Shown here piece by piece: positions 30,450 through 50,799 of a stretch of DNA of 64,000 nucleotides (within the stretch, counting starts at the first letter, position 1; each line of letters starts with the position of its first letter). The stretch comes from Glandiceps talaboti (taxonomy: Eukaryota > Hemichordata > Enteropneusta > Spengelidae). Made by a program: the position numbers and the translations under genes. Below the pieces are notes generated by a model. The model saw nothing but the letters and a program-made list of their open reading frames with translations. It searched no databases and was not told the DNA's origin. Location: positions 17,072,098-17,136,097 of the forward strand of contig NC_135560.1 of assembly GCF_964340395.1 (NCBI RefSeq), given 5' to 3'.

Positions 30450-30965
30450 ACAGGTTATGATTCTTATCAATGACAACATGCTATGATTTGAAAATCTGGC
30501 ATTGTTTTTAATCTATAAAGTTCACATGACCTACTATAAGCTTATGGATATTTCCATCATATTCTGACAATACATGACATAGACAGGTTTTCTATTTCAT
30601 TATTATTATGCATATAAAGATCACTGGCCATTTTTACTCCAGTTCTCGTGATGAAATAAGAAATGATTAGGACATTATATGAAGCGAAGATGGCATAAAA
30701 ATAAAGAATAGAAGTTCGAGTTCTCCGAGAAATATTACAGACATGACTTAGTTTGACCGATCTAGTTACTGTGTATTCTCATGTTGCATATTGTGCCCTC
30801 ATTGACTAAGATCCCGTCACCATGATCAGCGAACGACTGAATGGCAATAATAACGAATAGAGGGCGCCACATAACCTGTTTTAAATGATGTCATAATGCC
30901 CATATATTAACCTTTCTTCCAGGTTTTGATTAATTCACTGACCTACTCGAGGCATCAGTGCATTG
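30450..30965 (-). repeat. Partner of the duplicated 5'-flank block, upstream of copy D
   Basis: This is the copy D counterpart of 21704-21945, split by about 300 bp of unrelated sequence. It occupies most of the divergent interval between hydrolase copy D and SLC27A copy 1. Confidence 0.65.
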
Positions 30966-31174
30966 AAACGTTAGCGCAAGTCCTGGATCACTCCTGAACA
31001 CGCCTCCTGGTGATGGCTGTCAGAAAGACATGTCCCGAGCAACTTAAAATCTATCAGAATACACCATTTAATTCTGACCTCAATCAACACTTACGGCATA
31101 TATAATCTGATAGCATTGTTGACGTAAATTGTACAATGCACTGCTGAGTCGAGTCGACTCACAAACGTGCAAAT

Positions 31175-38581
<7,407 letters not shown>

Positions 38582-39391
38582 GGGAAAACAGCAAATGCTT
38601 GGGATCGTTGTAGTATATATAAGTAACATGTGTAGGTGACATTTATCAGGGAAATTTAGGGGGAATTATGGTGAAATGATGCTATTAAGAGTATCCCAAA
38701 TACTGATGAAAAGGAAACCTGCAGGCTGAATGAGTATAACTAAATATGGTGATGAATATTGCAAGGTAATTTCGACTGGAGTACGATACATACGGATAGA
38801 AAACAAACTAAAACAAAGGATACGGAGAAGTTGAAAAAAAAAGAGAAACCAACTCAACATATTTTTCGATGCACAAATATACATAGCTTATATCTTTTCA
38901 TACTGTAAGCGGATTTAACTTTTATTTCCCTAGCCAAGTTTTATTAATTTACTGTACCATCTACCAAATGTCGCTTTGTTGATGATGTATCTGTAACCCT
39001 TAGTATTGTTCCTTATTTTCGAAAAGATGGCGTGGCTTTCAATTAAGCCTGTCTGTCTTGAAAGAGTCAGAAGGTCAACATCTCTACAACTTATATATCA
39101 GGTTATCGCTATATGATGGGGATTTAGATGGTATTGAGAAAATGCTGTAATGAAAATGATCATTTCACGATTTCAATTTTGTCACCCACTTAGTATAGCT
39201 GATAATATACACATGCCAAGTATTGTGACTACATCTACTTCTCCTTGTCAATCCTTGTCTAGATATTTGAAGAAAAAGCCTTCCTGTTACTAAATACTAG
39301 TAACGTACAAATCTGTATAATATAATCGGTTCTGAAAATATCAATTTTGTGTACCAAATTTCATTTCACGTCGCTCTTGCAAAATGATGAC

Positions 39392-39428
<37 letters not shown>

Positions 39429-39884
39429 GTTTAATTCTATTTTTTAGGATTCACCTACTATGTATGTAGGTCAGTGCATAAAAACGTTAACTATAGTGAG
39501 CTGCAACAACTCTGATATTGAATGATAATAAAATCATTATACTTGAATTGGAAACAATGTGGAAATTTAAACGACATCTGATAACAAGCTACGTTCAAAT
39601 AAAATAATTGTGAGGACCATTGAAGAAAATTTAACTTTTTTTCGACTTTGTCCTCGTTTACCCGTCTTTAGGTTAGTCACAACCAAAGGTGGAATAATAT
39701 TACTTCATACATGGTGTGATTTACCAAAAGTGTCCCACGTGCGAACATGTGTAAGTGTGTATAAGTCAAGTGGTTTTGGTGACATTATCTATATATCGAT
39801 CTTTCCTTCACATCATATATGACTGATGCTGACCTTGGAACATTAACCCTAAGCGCGCAAACTCGCGTCGTATTACACACAGCT
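38582..39884. other. Intergenic region between SLC27A copies 1 and 2
   Basis: Contains a short (CAGA)n run near 39397-39428 and a possible AATAAA near 39526. No gene is recognised. Confidence 0.65.
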
Positions 39885-42149
39885 ATGAATACAATGTCCG
39901 ACATTATGAAAGACGATTTTGCAATTCCAAAAGTTGATGCAACTGTATTCGAACGGAACGCCCTACAGAAACTCCGTTCAGGTAAAGAAGTGCTGCAAAA
40001 ATGGCTGACCGGGCGGCGTTTCTACATTGATGCCGTTGAGGAATCAATGACTAAATACGCTCACAGAGACTGTCTAGTGTTTGGCGATAATGTCTACACA
40101 TATGCAGATGTTGATAGACGATCTAACCAATTTGCAAACTTTGTCCTTCGTCGAGGACTAAAATTTGGAGACACCGTGGCAGTACTCATGTACAACGAGC
40201 CAGCATTCTTTTGGACAGTTTTTGGTCTGGCTAAGGTCGGCATTAAAGGCGCACTTCTAAATGTCAATCTAAGAAACGATTCCTTGGTACACTGTTTGGA
40301 CATTTGCCATGCCAAAATCATTGTTGTTGGTGAAGGTAAGTGTACAGAAACTCGCCAACTTTAAATGTGATATCGCAATAACGTCTGTTGATGTTCTCTT
40401 TTCCATTAGAATATTTCAACCCCTTGTCCTATAAGCATTAACATCGCAGTTGCTGTATATGTAGTTATTTGCCTGTCTCCTTACACTTATTGACATGCAT
40501 TTTCTTGTTGACAAACAGACAATACATTGCACGTGTACTACTATTGAGAAACAAGATAGAATTTTGCCTGGCTATATTTATATCTAATCTTTGCAAACTG
40601 ATTTACCAATTTGTATATCAACTAGATGCATGGATGTACATGTATACACTCCTCTCCCGCTGAAAATCGTGTACGAACAGCTTTTTGCAAGAACAGCTTC
40701 GTTGGCTGCATTTGTTAACAGGAGCGCCACCAACGATAAATCGTTCACTCTAATATACAGGAATGAATGTTGACATTGTGTACCATCTTTTATCATATAT
40801 ATATATATATATATAATCCAATTTGATGATATTTTAAACTGATTAGTTTTCAGTGACCAAATCCTTGAGGTCTTGAACCAAATTTCAGGAACTCTACAGG
40901 ACAAAGGGATTTCTGTTTGGTTCCTCGGTGAGAACATACACTCAACAGTTTCTCCAATTGTGCAGACTGTTCAAAGCGAAGTCAGAGAAACAACAGATAA
41001 GACCATTGCACGGGAAACAAGACGAAAAATAGACAAACATGACACAGTGGTCTATATTTTCACGTCAGGCACCACAGGTAAACTGAAGATTTTTAGTTAA
41101 GGCAAGCATTCACATTATGCAGGCACGTTTTTTATGACATATATTTTCTGTTATCTTTATTATGTGATGTTTTCAATAAATAAACCATGTCTAGGATTTT
41201 TGTGAACATGGTCGAGAAGAGAAATGAGAATAAATTATCCCTTTTCTCGCCATTACTTTTATAATTACAGGAGAAATAAAGTTGCCTTGGTGGTTCACTC
41301 ATGAGACAGGATATTTTACACACAGAGAAACGACTTCAAATGCAAACCAAACATTGATAGCTAGAGGTGCCGCACGTAGTGGGGATGTATAAGTAGTCAA
41401 GTTACCATATCGATTATCTATAGGAAAGTAAGCAATTGAAGCCATTGACATCATCAAGTCCATGTGTATTTTTTTCCAGCAGAAGCCTGTTTCTACTGTA
41501 CTGTAAACAAATAGCAATGCTTATCACTTTTCAATATGATTGGGTAAAGGATCCTGCTGTATGTTGTGTAACTGTTATTGTAACAGTTAGTCTTGAGGTA
41601 AATTGTCTATCCTTGTCTTAAAAACACCATGTCCCGTGCGTGAGACGTCAAGGCAGCTTCTTTTCTCCTGTATAATGCAGCTTTGTCTTTCAAATAATTT
41701 CTACTAACTGCTTACTTCTTACGTACACCTACAAGTGAAGAAAACTTATTTAAACAATCTAAATGTATTTCTTCCATCATAAATGGATAACAAACATTGA
41801 AAGTCAGCAATTAGTTGACATAATATTAACTATTTTCCCCTTTATAGTCTCAGTTACTCTTTTCAAAAACTGTTCCAGGTTTTCCGAAAGCAGCTAAAAT
41901 CTCTCAATCAAGAATGCTCTTTACAATTATTGGGGGACAGATGTATCCGTATTTCAAACCAAATGACAGGGTGTATCTCTGCTTGCCGATATTTCACTCC
42001 TCTGGATTTATGAGTGGAATATCATATTCAGTTTCTGTTGGTAAGCACATACATAGATACTATGTATGTATGTATGTATGTATGTATGTATGTATGTATG
42101 TATGTATGTATGTATGTGTGTATGTGTGTGTGTGTATGTGTGTGTGTGT

Positions 42150-42192
<43 letters not shown>

Positions 42193-45100
42193 TGTGTGTG
42201 TTGTACGCGTATGTATATTACCGGGTTTGCATGAGAGAGGGATGGATTGCGGATAGATGGAAGAGTGTGAGTATAACTTGCTTACTGGTTTGATTTATTG
42301 ATGCGTGTGTGTGTGTGTGTGTGTGAATGGATGGATGGATGGATGGATGACTTGACAAAATAAACATTTCTTGCAGTATTTACTTGCATGTTCATGTCTT
42401 TACTATTCTATCCATATCTTATTTTCATATCAAACAGGTGCTACTATGATATTGGCACCAAAGTTCTCTGTAAGTAAATTTTGGGATGACATCATCGAGT
42501 ATCAAGTAACTGCATTTCTGCATGTTGGTGAGATATGTCGATACTTACTATCCAGACCAAAGGTAAGTTTGGAATGAGAACAAATTATTTAATTGTATGT
42601 TTAATGACAAGTAGAAAGGGATATCCTATATCATTTATATTCCTTGCTTTCAATATTAATGTTGTCTCGCTAGTTACAAACATAATTGAATTATTATATT
42701 GTTTATGTACACATATGATGTCATAATGTAATATCACAATGTATCTTATTGTATCTTGTCCTCATTACACACAAACTATAATCATTTACTTATTTAATCT
42801 GGTTACTGCTATTCGCGTTTCTGTTTAAGGCCTACATTCTATGGAAAATACCAACAGTGCTAAGTAGAGGTTACTAGAATCATATCACTTGTACAAGTTA
42901 AAACTTTTCTTGGTAGTCAAAATTGTATCCACTGTGATCTAAATATCAGGGGACGGTCATCACTTTAGAATGGTTACAATATCAATTAAGACATGACATT
43001 GCCAAGGATTGTATCATATTAAGGAATATGGAATATCAATAATTAATACATTCTACAAGTTTTATTGATTTTTTTTCAAAATGAAGAAAGTCAAACTGCT
43101 ACAGTCTTATTAACTTGAAGGTATCTACTCTCATAACTTAAAGACGAAGGCACAAGTTGACGTCTGTGATTAAGACGGGTGCTGTTACGTAGTGACTGTT
43201 TCCTGTTTCACGTCTCAATGTCGTTTATTGTACGATCATCATCACCTTTAATAACTGTTCTGAACAATTCACATGCTACTACCATTAGCGTACTACCGTT
43301 CCCGTCTAACCAAACCTATCAAATCTGACCTCAGTCTCAATACTAGTATTTGTATTTTGTTTGTGGGGTCTGTTTCAGAGTGAAAAAGATACATGTCATA
43401 GATTAAGACTAATGATTGGAAATGGCCTAAGCAAAGATGTCTGGAAAGAATTCCAAACTAGATTTAGGATTCCAGTTATCTATGAATTTTATGGAGCGAC
43501 TGAATCTACATTTCGTGCCACAAACATGGACAATACTATATGTGCTGTTGGACGATTTACTCCACGTCTTAAGGTTTGTTTGATGTACTCGTTATTTAAC
43601 ATTAAATCGTGGGTGTTTGCAACTGTTTTCACTGCAGTAGAACTAATAACGTGGGTGATTATTAGTACCATTCACTATAGTGCATCACAGATAATGAAAC
43701 ACCTTGTCTGTGGTCTTCTGGGTATTTTGGCACCGTTGATATCGTGCGTGTTATTTAGACACATGGTGCTCATGAAAAGTACTGCATTTTCATTGTATAT
43801 GTACCAATAGGGATTTACTTAATAACGTTGAATGCACAATGAAATTGATATATTTTTTATGTATAACCTTTACTCATTGAAATTTAAGAGAACAGGTTTA
43901 TTTGAAGGTATTCATCTTCACTTTGTAATTGTTTTATTGTAGGAAGTGTCTGGGTTTGAATTAGTTCACTGTGATATTGAAACAGCTGAGCCAATTCGTA
44001 ATTCATATGGAAGGTGTATTCCTGTTAAACTAGGTGAGACTTCAGGGAATAAGTATGTTTATTGTCAATTTAGTAGAATGGTACAGTAATAGACAACATG
44101 ATTCCAGGTAATGAGACGTTTGGCATTTGAACTACGCGTATCTATATTAAAAGCCATTGTAATAACATTATATCTATAAATACTTATATATGTATTTCAA
44201 TATTTATTTATACGTATAATAAACGTCATCAGATCGTTGATGATTTATATCTTGATATCAGGTTTGAGAAAGATATATCTATATGTATATATATATATAT
44301 TCTCTCACATTTGCTCTCTGTACGACAGATATGTATTTTTCACTATTTGTAAACTTTGCATACAACCTAGAAACGCAATAAACACATTATTATTATTACT
44401 ACTAGGTTTGAGTCCAGTCAATATTAAGTATACATCGGTGAGTATAATACTACGAGAACCTTTTGAATATACAGCAAAATTTACTCCCCAGGACGTTTCA
44501 ATTCGGCTTTAGCCCCTTTAACTTACACAGCATGGTCAAATTATTCACACGAGACTTTATCTTTCTCATAGGATTAGATCAATGGCACCAATACGATGGA
44601 TTAATATTTTTATGGAAAATCTGTTAAAAATTTGTACATAAATAGTTTCTGTCTTCTTTTCAATAACAAACTCCCATTTCACCAGGTGAGGCTGGACTTT
44701 TAATTCACCGTACACCGGATTTGATTAAATTTGCTGGGTACGAAGGTGATCAGGAAATGTCTGAAAGGAAACTTCTCAGAAATGTTTTCGTGGAGGGAGA
44801 TGAGTACTATAGTACAGGTGATCTGTTCCGACTTGCCAAAGACTACTATTTGTACTTTGTAGACCGTTTAGGAGACAGTTTTCGGTGAGTGCACTTTTTT
44901 CTCCTTGGTATTATATTCACGCTCCTCAATGAGAATACACATACGGTGTTCACATTTAAGCTTGCTACCAAACTGTAAAATTATAATGAATAACAATCAG
45001 CGAAAAATACAACGAACCAAACATCAGTAAAAATGTCTGTACTGTTATACTGAAAGCCTGTAGTTGCCATGGTGAAAATTCAAATTAGTGATAATATAGC

Positions 45101-46353
45101 AAATTTGCAACCAAGCTGAACATGCTTAGATGCAAACGACTGTGGGATTATTGCAATTGTAACAATACCTGGTGATCGAAAAAAATGTCTCTCCTGCAAG
45201 ACTTAATTTTATATGGTTACGAAAAACTTACAAGTCGCTGACAATATGGTTACAACGATGATTTTTTATGTATATAAAAATGGAAATGATGCACAATTTC
45301 CCGTGATGCTCCAGTCAAGATGGTGGTTTACAAGTTCCCGTACATGATGTGGTATATAAAAGAATACATATGTATGTATGTTTTCTTCTCCACAGATGGA
45401 AAGGAGAAAATGTTTCTGTCATTGAAGTAGCACAGAAGATTGTAGTATTTCCTGGAATAACTGATACAAGAGTATATGGGGTGAAAGTCCCTGGTAAGAA
45501 ACTATGCATACTTGATTGCGTTGGGAAGGTACATGAATATTTTAGATAATATTATCATATCGAGATAACTATTACTCCGATAGTCTGAATTGTGTGTTGT
45601 ACTGTTATAGTAACACAAAGCAATGAAAGTAACACCACAGAATACCAATGTTTATAGATTCAATTACAAATGTAATTTTGGACGAATATGCTTATTTTGA
45701 GCAGTCACAGTGTTACAATTCCGAAAAGGTTATTTCAACAAATTTATGTGATAACGAAAAAATTCACCACAAATAAAATATTTCTATATCAGTATTTATA
45801 AACATATTTCATATTAATTTTGATTTGATATAACCAAATATCTGTTGCGTCCACCGTGTGGGATTTCTGAAAAAGGGGGTTGCCAAACGCCGAATGTGAA
45901 ATTGGATGCATCCTTAGGGATAGGGTCAGTTGGTGCGATTCTGACACCTGTCAACTAGAGAGGGCGTCATACATAAATAAGATTATCACAATACCTTTCA
46001 TATTGATATTTCATCTCAGATTTGTATCATTATTCTTTTCAACAGGTCATGATGGACGAGCTGGAATGGCAGCTGTTGTCCTAAAACATCCAAAGCTCTT
46101 CAATTTTGCTCAGTTCTATAACCATGTCACCTCTCAGCTGCCGAAGTATGCGTGCCCGTTATTTCTTCGAGTAGGAGAGTCGTTTGACATGACCGTAACC
46201 TACAAAGTCATTAATACAAAGTTAAAGAAGGAAGGCTTTGACCCAAATGTTGTGGATGATCAGTTGTTCTATATGGACACCAAACAAAAAACTTATCTAC
46301 CTCTGACTGGAGATGAGTTTAAAAGGATCATGATGGGAAAGTCGAGACTGTGA
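39885..46353 (+). CDS. SLC27A: SLC27A family fatty-acid transport protein / very-long-chain acyl-CoA synthetase, copy 2
   Basis: Nine exons: 39885-40335, 40847-41077, 41879-42040, 42438-42562, 43379-43573, 43943-44033, 44686-44884, 45396-45493, 46046-46353 (1860 nt, 619 aa, TGA stop). I chose the ATG at 39885 because it gives exon 1 exactly the length of copy 1. In-frame ATGs at 39819 (adding 22 residues) and 39894 are alternatives. Motifs: TSGTTGFPKAAK, canonical YGATE with E365, RWKGENVSVIEV and GHDGRAGMA. It is a tandem, same-strand duplicate of copy 1; exons 3 and 7 are clearly diverged while parts of exons 1, 4, 6 and 9 are almost identical. A tetranucleotide/(GT)n tract starts about 20 bp after the exon 3 donor. 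A possible AATAAA lies near 46967. Confidence 0.92.
42061..42350. repeat. (GTAT)n-(GT)n and (ATGG)n repeats, SLC27A copy 2 intron 3
   Basis: GTAT units then GT tract to about 42201, and a second GT/ATGG tract at 42303-42350. The copy 1 gene has unrelated microsatellites in the same intron. Confidence 0.93.
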
Positions 46354-47539
46354 ATAATCTATTGGTACATAAATGTAAAACTCTATACACTGACTTTGTC
46401 TGAAACCTGCACTAGTTACAACAGGGACGTGTTTTCATAAAATAGCCAAAGATATATTCACTAAAAGACATTGTATATGTTAATTAGCGGTGAATATTAT
46501 CTTTAGGTAGTGTAGTGACAAGTTTAAATCTTGAGAAAAAAAGCTCCGTTTTGAATCTGTCACCATGTTAAAACTGTGTTAGTTGTAACTGGAGCATCAT
46601 TTTTCGATCAGACAACCACAATATATTCACTGTACATTGGTCGATACTATCCGCAAGCAGTACAAAAACAGGTTAAAATCGTGATCGTCGTTGACGTCCT
46701 TGATGTTTAGATGCGAACCGAAAAAAAATCAATTTGATTTTATTTGTCTTGTACACAACTCAAAAATGCGTTTAGATTTAAGAAATCGTATTTTGACGAC
46801 ATCTGTTGTGATGTTATTTCTGATTTATAATATGATTGAATTTATTTACTCTTTAAAGGGCAATTGGGCGCCGTGTATTATCAGGCTACGTGAAATACCG
46901 TGCTGGAGGGGATAGTTAAGATGATTCAACACCACACATAGAATAGAATGATTGTTTGCTACACGAAATAAAGCCTGGCACTGTAATGACGGTTTTACTG
47001 TGCCATCCTTGGAATTTACTGAAATCTATCATGTAATAGTTTACGTAGATACGTCAAGAACTGGTTTGTCCCAATGTCCGCTAATTTTACGAACAGCAAC
47101 AACTTTGAATTGCGTGTAATAGTAACTGCGTGATCAATAGTGTTGACTGTTGTTAGTTTGCGTGCGCAGTCACATGGAATTAGTCACTGATCGTCAATGC
47201 GTATGTATCCATGATTTTGCAGTCAATACATAGTGAACTGTTGTGTGGAATGTGTGGACTTTGGTCATGGGACAATGTACTATTATATTAATAGGTACAT
47301 CTCACACCACTTATTTTGTTACGAATCTCACAAACAAAATGCAGGCACTGATTGCGAATACGCATTACATTTTAGCTCACTATGAACAGAACACATTTTG
47401 TATTTTAATCTTCCTTGTTTCGAGTCATCCCACAGTGATGTTGATTTGTATCCATAGTGACATCAAATGTACCATTTATATGCTTGTGCGTTATCAGTGT
47501 CTGTCCGTATGTTGGTTTATGTAATTTGTAACAACAAGC

Positions 47540-47611
47540 CTTTTGAGAGACGTGAAAAACGCGGTGCTGCTAATTGAAACTCCATAGTCACTCTGTTTTG
47601 GTAGTATCGTA
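47540..47611. repeat. Dispersed half-copy of the ACTACCAAA inverted-repeat family
   Basis: Contains GCGGTGCTGCTAATTGAAAC and CTCCATAGTCACTCTGTTTT followed by GGTAGTA, closely resembling the right arm of the element at 25709-25759. It lies about 0.2 kb from the tRNA-Leu gene. Confidence 0.5.
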
Positions 47612-47794
47612 AGTTTATTACCTTTTTAACGCTTTAATTATCATTTCAGTCTATCGGTTCAAAGTTCATAGTAAAATTTTATAAAATAAGTCAGAAATAT
47701 CACCTTGGAAACCGAAGACTTGGATTGAAATTAAGTTGATATATGAAATTGTTACAGAAACATATGACCGTTACAAAAAGAACTTGAAAAGTAC

Positions 47795-47876
47795 TGGCAG
47801 CGGTGGGATTCGAACCCACGCCATCGAAATGACTGGTGCCTTAAACCAGCGCCTTAGACCACTCGGCCACGCTACC
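47795..47876 (-). tRNA. tRNA-Leu-AAG: tRNA-Leu (anticodon AAG)
   Basis: An 82-nt type II tRNA on the minus strand, starting GGTAGCGTGGCCGAGTGGTC and ending CGCTGCCA before a genomic TA. The anticodon stem CTGGT/ACCAG encloses the loop TTAAGGC, so positions 34-36 read AAG. A variable arm and the B-box GGTTCGAATCC are present and the acceptor stem pairs fully. There is no intron. The sequence is close to vertebrate tRNA-Leu-AAG. Confidence 0.97.
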
Positions 47877-48797
47877 TTAACTGCATATTAAAATAATTCG
47901 TGTAGTTCTCACTACTTCGACATTTTGCATACTTTCTTAACTGAGCCTGTAATGGAAAGGATAGGTTATTTTTCGTTTACTGATAAATGACCCCCTACCT
48001 TCACCCCTCCGCCAACCAACTCCACATAAATTTTCCATTGTGCACAGAGTACATAGAATTTCTCTCCCCATCGTACACACAACACTAATTCCAAAATGGT
48101 TATTGACATGATAATTTTTCTAATAAAATTTTAGTCATTTCGTTTGCCTGAGTAACAAATGTTCAAAACAAACATACTTTGACTGTCGTTATGAAATCAC
48201 ATATGCAACACAGCATAACAATGTATCATACATACAAAAACGAACATAGTATATACAGTAACTTTCATGTCACTTTGGTATCAAGTAAACAAACTGACGA
48301 TTGATGAACCAATTACAGGGAAGTTTGAAATCAAACCACATATAATAAGACCGCACATTGGGAGAGCTTACGGTTGGGTCCAACAAAACTAGTTTTACCT
48401 TCAACAACTGTGATTAAAACATTTTCGGTATTTTTTACTCGTCTTTGTTGATAAATTATCACAAACATCTAAGATATCTGTATCATCAGAAGATCCTGTG
48501 TTATTATATAGATTAATAATCTTTATGACAATCATAATAATATTATTATTATATGAATATGGTTGTGATCATTTACTTAAAGAATTGGGCACATCAAACA
48601 AACACAAACTCATTCTCCTCTATCCAGGCGTTGAGGGCGTTGTTCCATTCGAAAAAGAGGAACTCATCAGTGTCACGTTACACGATTAAGACAAAAAAGT
48701 ACAAACATTACCAAGCGAAAGTGACATTTATTTATTGCACTAAAAATCACTGACATTGAAGTGATTGCTGACTATGGCATTTTGCTAACAAATGCTA

Positions 48798-48902
<105 letters not shown>

Positions 48903-49671
48903 TTATATCATCAAATGTCGTCATGTGTATGAAAATTCCAACATGTTGCTTTCTTATTTTATTATTTATTTATTTACTTATTTATTTATTTATTAAACTT
49001 ATTTTACTAGAGAGGGGATTATTTGTCAATCGTAAGGTTGCTCTTCCGTAGAGGCCTCCGATTTACCTCTCAGTTACTAACAGAATCCTTTCTTGATCTG
49101 CAGTGCTCCACACTATAGTTATTATCATTTACAAATCGTTGGAAGACTTTTGAGAAACGCCATAAAGTTACCATTAAATGATGGGATGTGAACACTTTCA
49201 TTTCGATATTTTGATATACATTATATGATACGAGAATGCAAAGTGGAATGTAAAGAAGTTACAATCTAGTACTTACAGGACGAATTTTGAGGAAATGTCT
49301 TGTGGCATACGAAACATTCATTGTTTCGGTGTTAAAACGCGCGTGTGTATAAAGTACATTTGAACACATTCAATTAAATTGTTTATTTCATCAGATACAA
49401 AAGTGTTTATTGTGTACATATCAAAAAGAGAAATTACTCTAAGGATCATAGATCTGGTAAAATTTTCGTCTGGATATTTTAATTGATGTCAAGAGACTAA
49501 CAACTCGTATCTACTCGGAGTTACTCAATCATTATATATCTTTAATAGTATAAAAGGTTTCATATACATCAAATTTATATACATGAGTACTTGAGACTAT
49601 AATTAAAATTAAAATAGAAATGAAGGACAACATACATGCGATCAAAATCGCACGATACATGTGCATGTATA

Positions 49672-49695
49672 GATACATACATACATACATGCTTA

Positions 49696-49726
<31 letters not shown>

Positions 49727-49776
49727 CATACATACATACATACATACATACATACATACATGTTTATTACATACAT

Positions 49777-49819
<43 letters not shown>

Positions 49820-49947
49820 TACATACATACATACATACATACATACATACATACATACATACATACATACATACATACATACATACATACATACATACAT
49901 ACAGACAGACATACATACATACATACATACATACACAAGGACAGACA
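49672..49947. repeat. (CATA)n-(CAGA)n-(CATA)n microsatellite
   Basis: Intergenic, 3' of SLC27A copy 3. The two CATA blocks flank about ten CAGA units. Confidence 0.95.
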
Positions 49948-50346
49948 TACAGACATTTCCGTTCAGCGATAATAATTATAAAAGATATCTGAATATTGCG
50001 TGTGGTGACAATACCTATTTGATTAACTCAATCTAATATTTCAGTATTGTACTCTAGAATGCTTCACCATCACAATGCTTACATGATTAAAATAATGATA
50101 AATCTAACAAAACAACAATGCAATCTACACATAACCTTGGCATACAATTCATTAAATTACAGAATCTCTCAATATCATTACTTAAATTAGATTACGAGTT
50201 GGTTCACATCGGCAGTTCAGATGAAAGCTTCAAAATATATACCCATATTTTAATAGGTGACATCAAAAAACAACTGGACATCAACGACGTACAAAATGTA
50301 CAAACTGTGGGCACAAATCAATTGTTCGTATTCACGTATTGATAAC

Positions 50347-50768
50347 TCAAAGTCTGGCCTTTCCGACCAAAATTCCCGCGTACGAATTGTTATCAAGCGG
50401 TGAGTACAGTTCTTTCTTGCTGTCCATGTAGTACAGCGGTTCTTCAATCAAGTTTGGGTCAAAACCCTCTTTTACCAACTTTGTTTTTTCGTACTTGTAA
50501 GTACCCGTAGTGGCGACACTTTCCTGAATGCGTAAGAACCGTGGACACGAGTACAGTGGTAATTCGGAGATAACGAAGTTGTAAAACTTTTTGAAATCGA
50601 ATTCGGTGCGATCTTCAAGATGTAACACGGCCATTCCAGCTCTCCCGTCCTGGCCTAAATTAAATGAGAAAAAACAGAACTCTACTTCAAATAAATGTTT
50701 ACAGATTACAGGTAGACTGTCACATATATGACACCTCTATTGTGTACTTCATCGATGAGTCTGTAATC

Positions 50769-50799
<31 letters not shown>

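Larger units (their letters stand above)
30278..31174. other. Divergent promoter interval, copy D / SLC27A copy 1
   Basis: The 897 bp between two divergent start codons contain the reversed HNF4-type motif and the duplicated flank block. No TATA box was clear for either gene. Confidence 0.65.
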
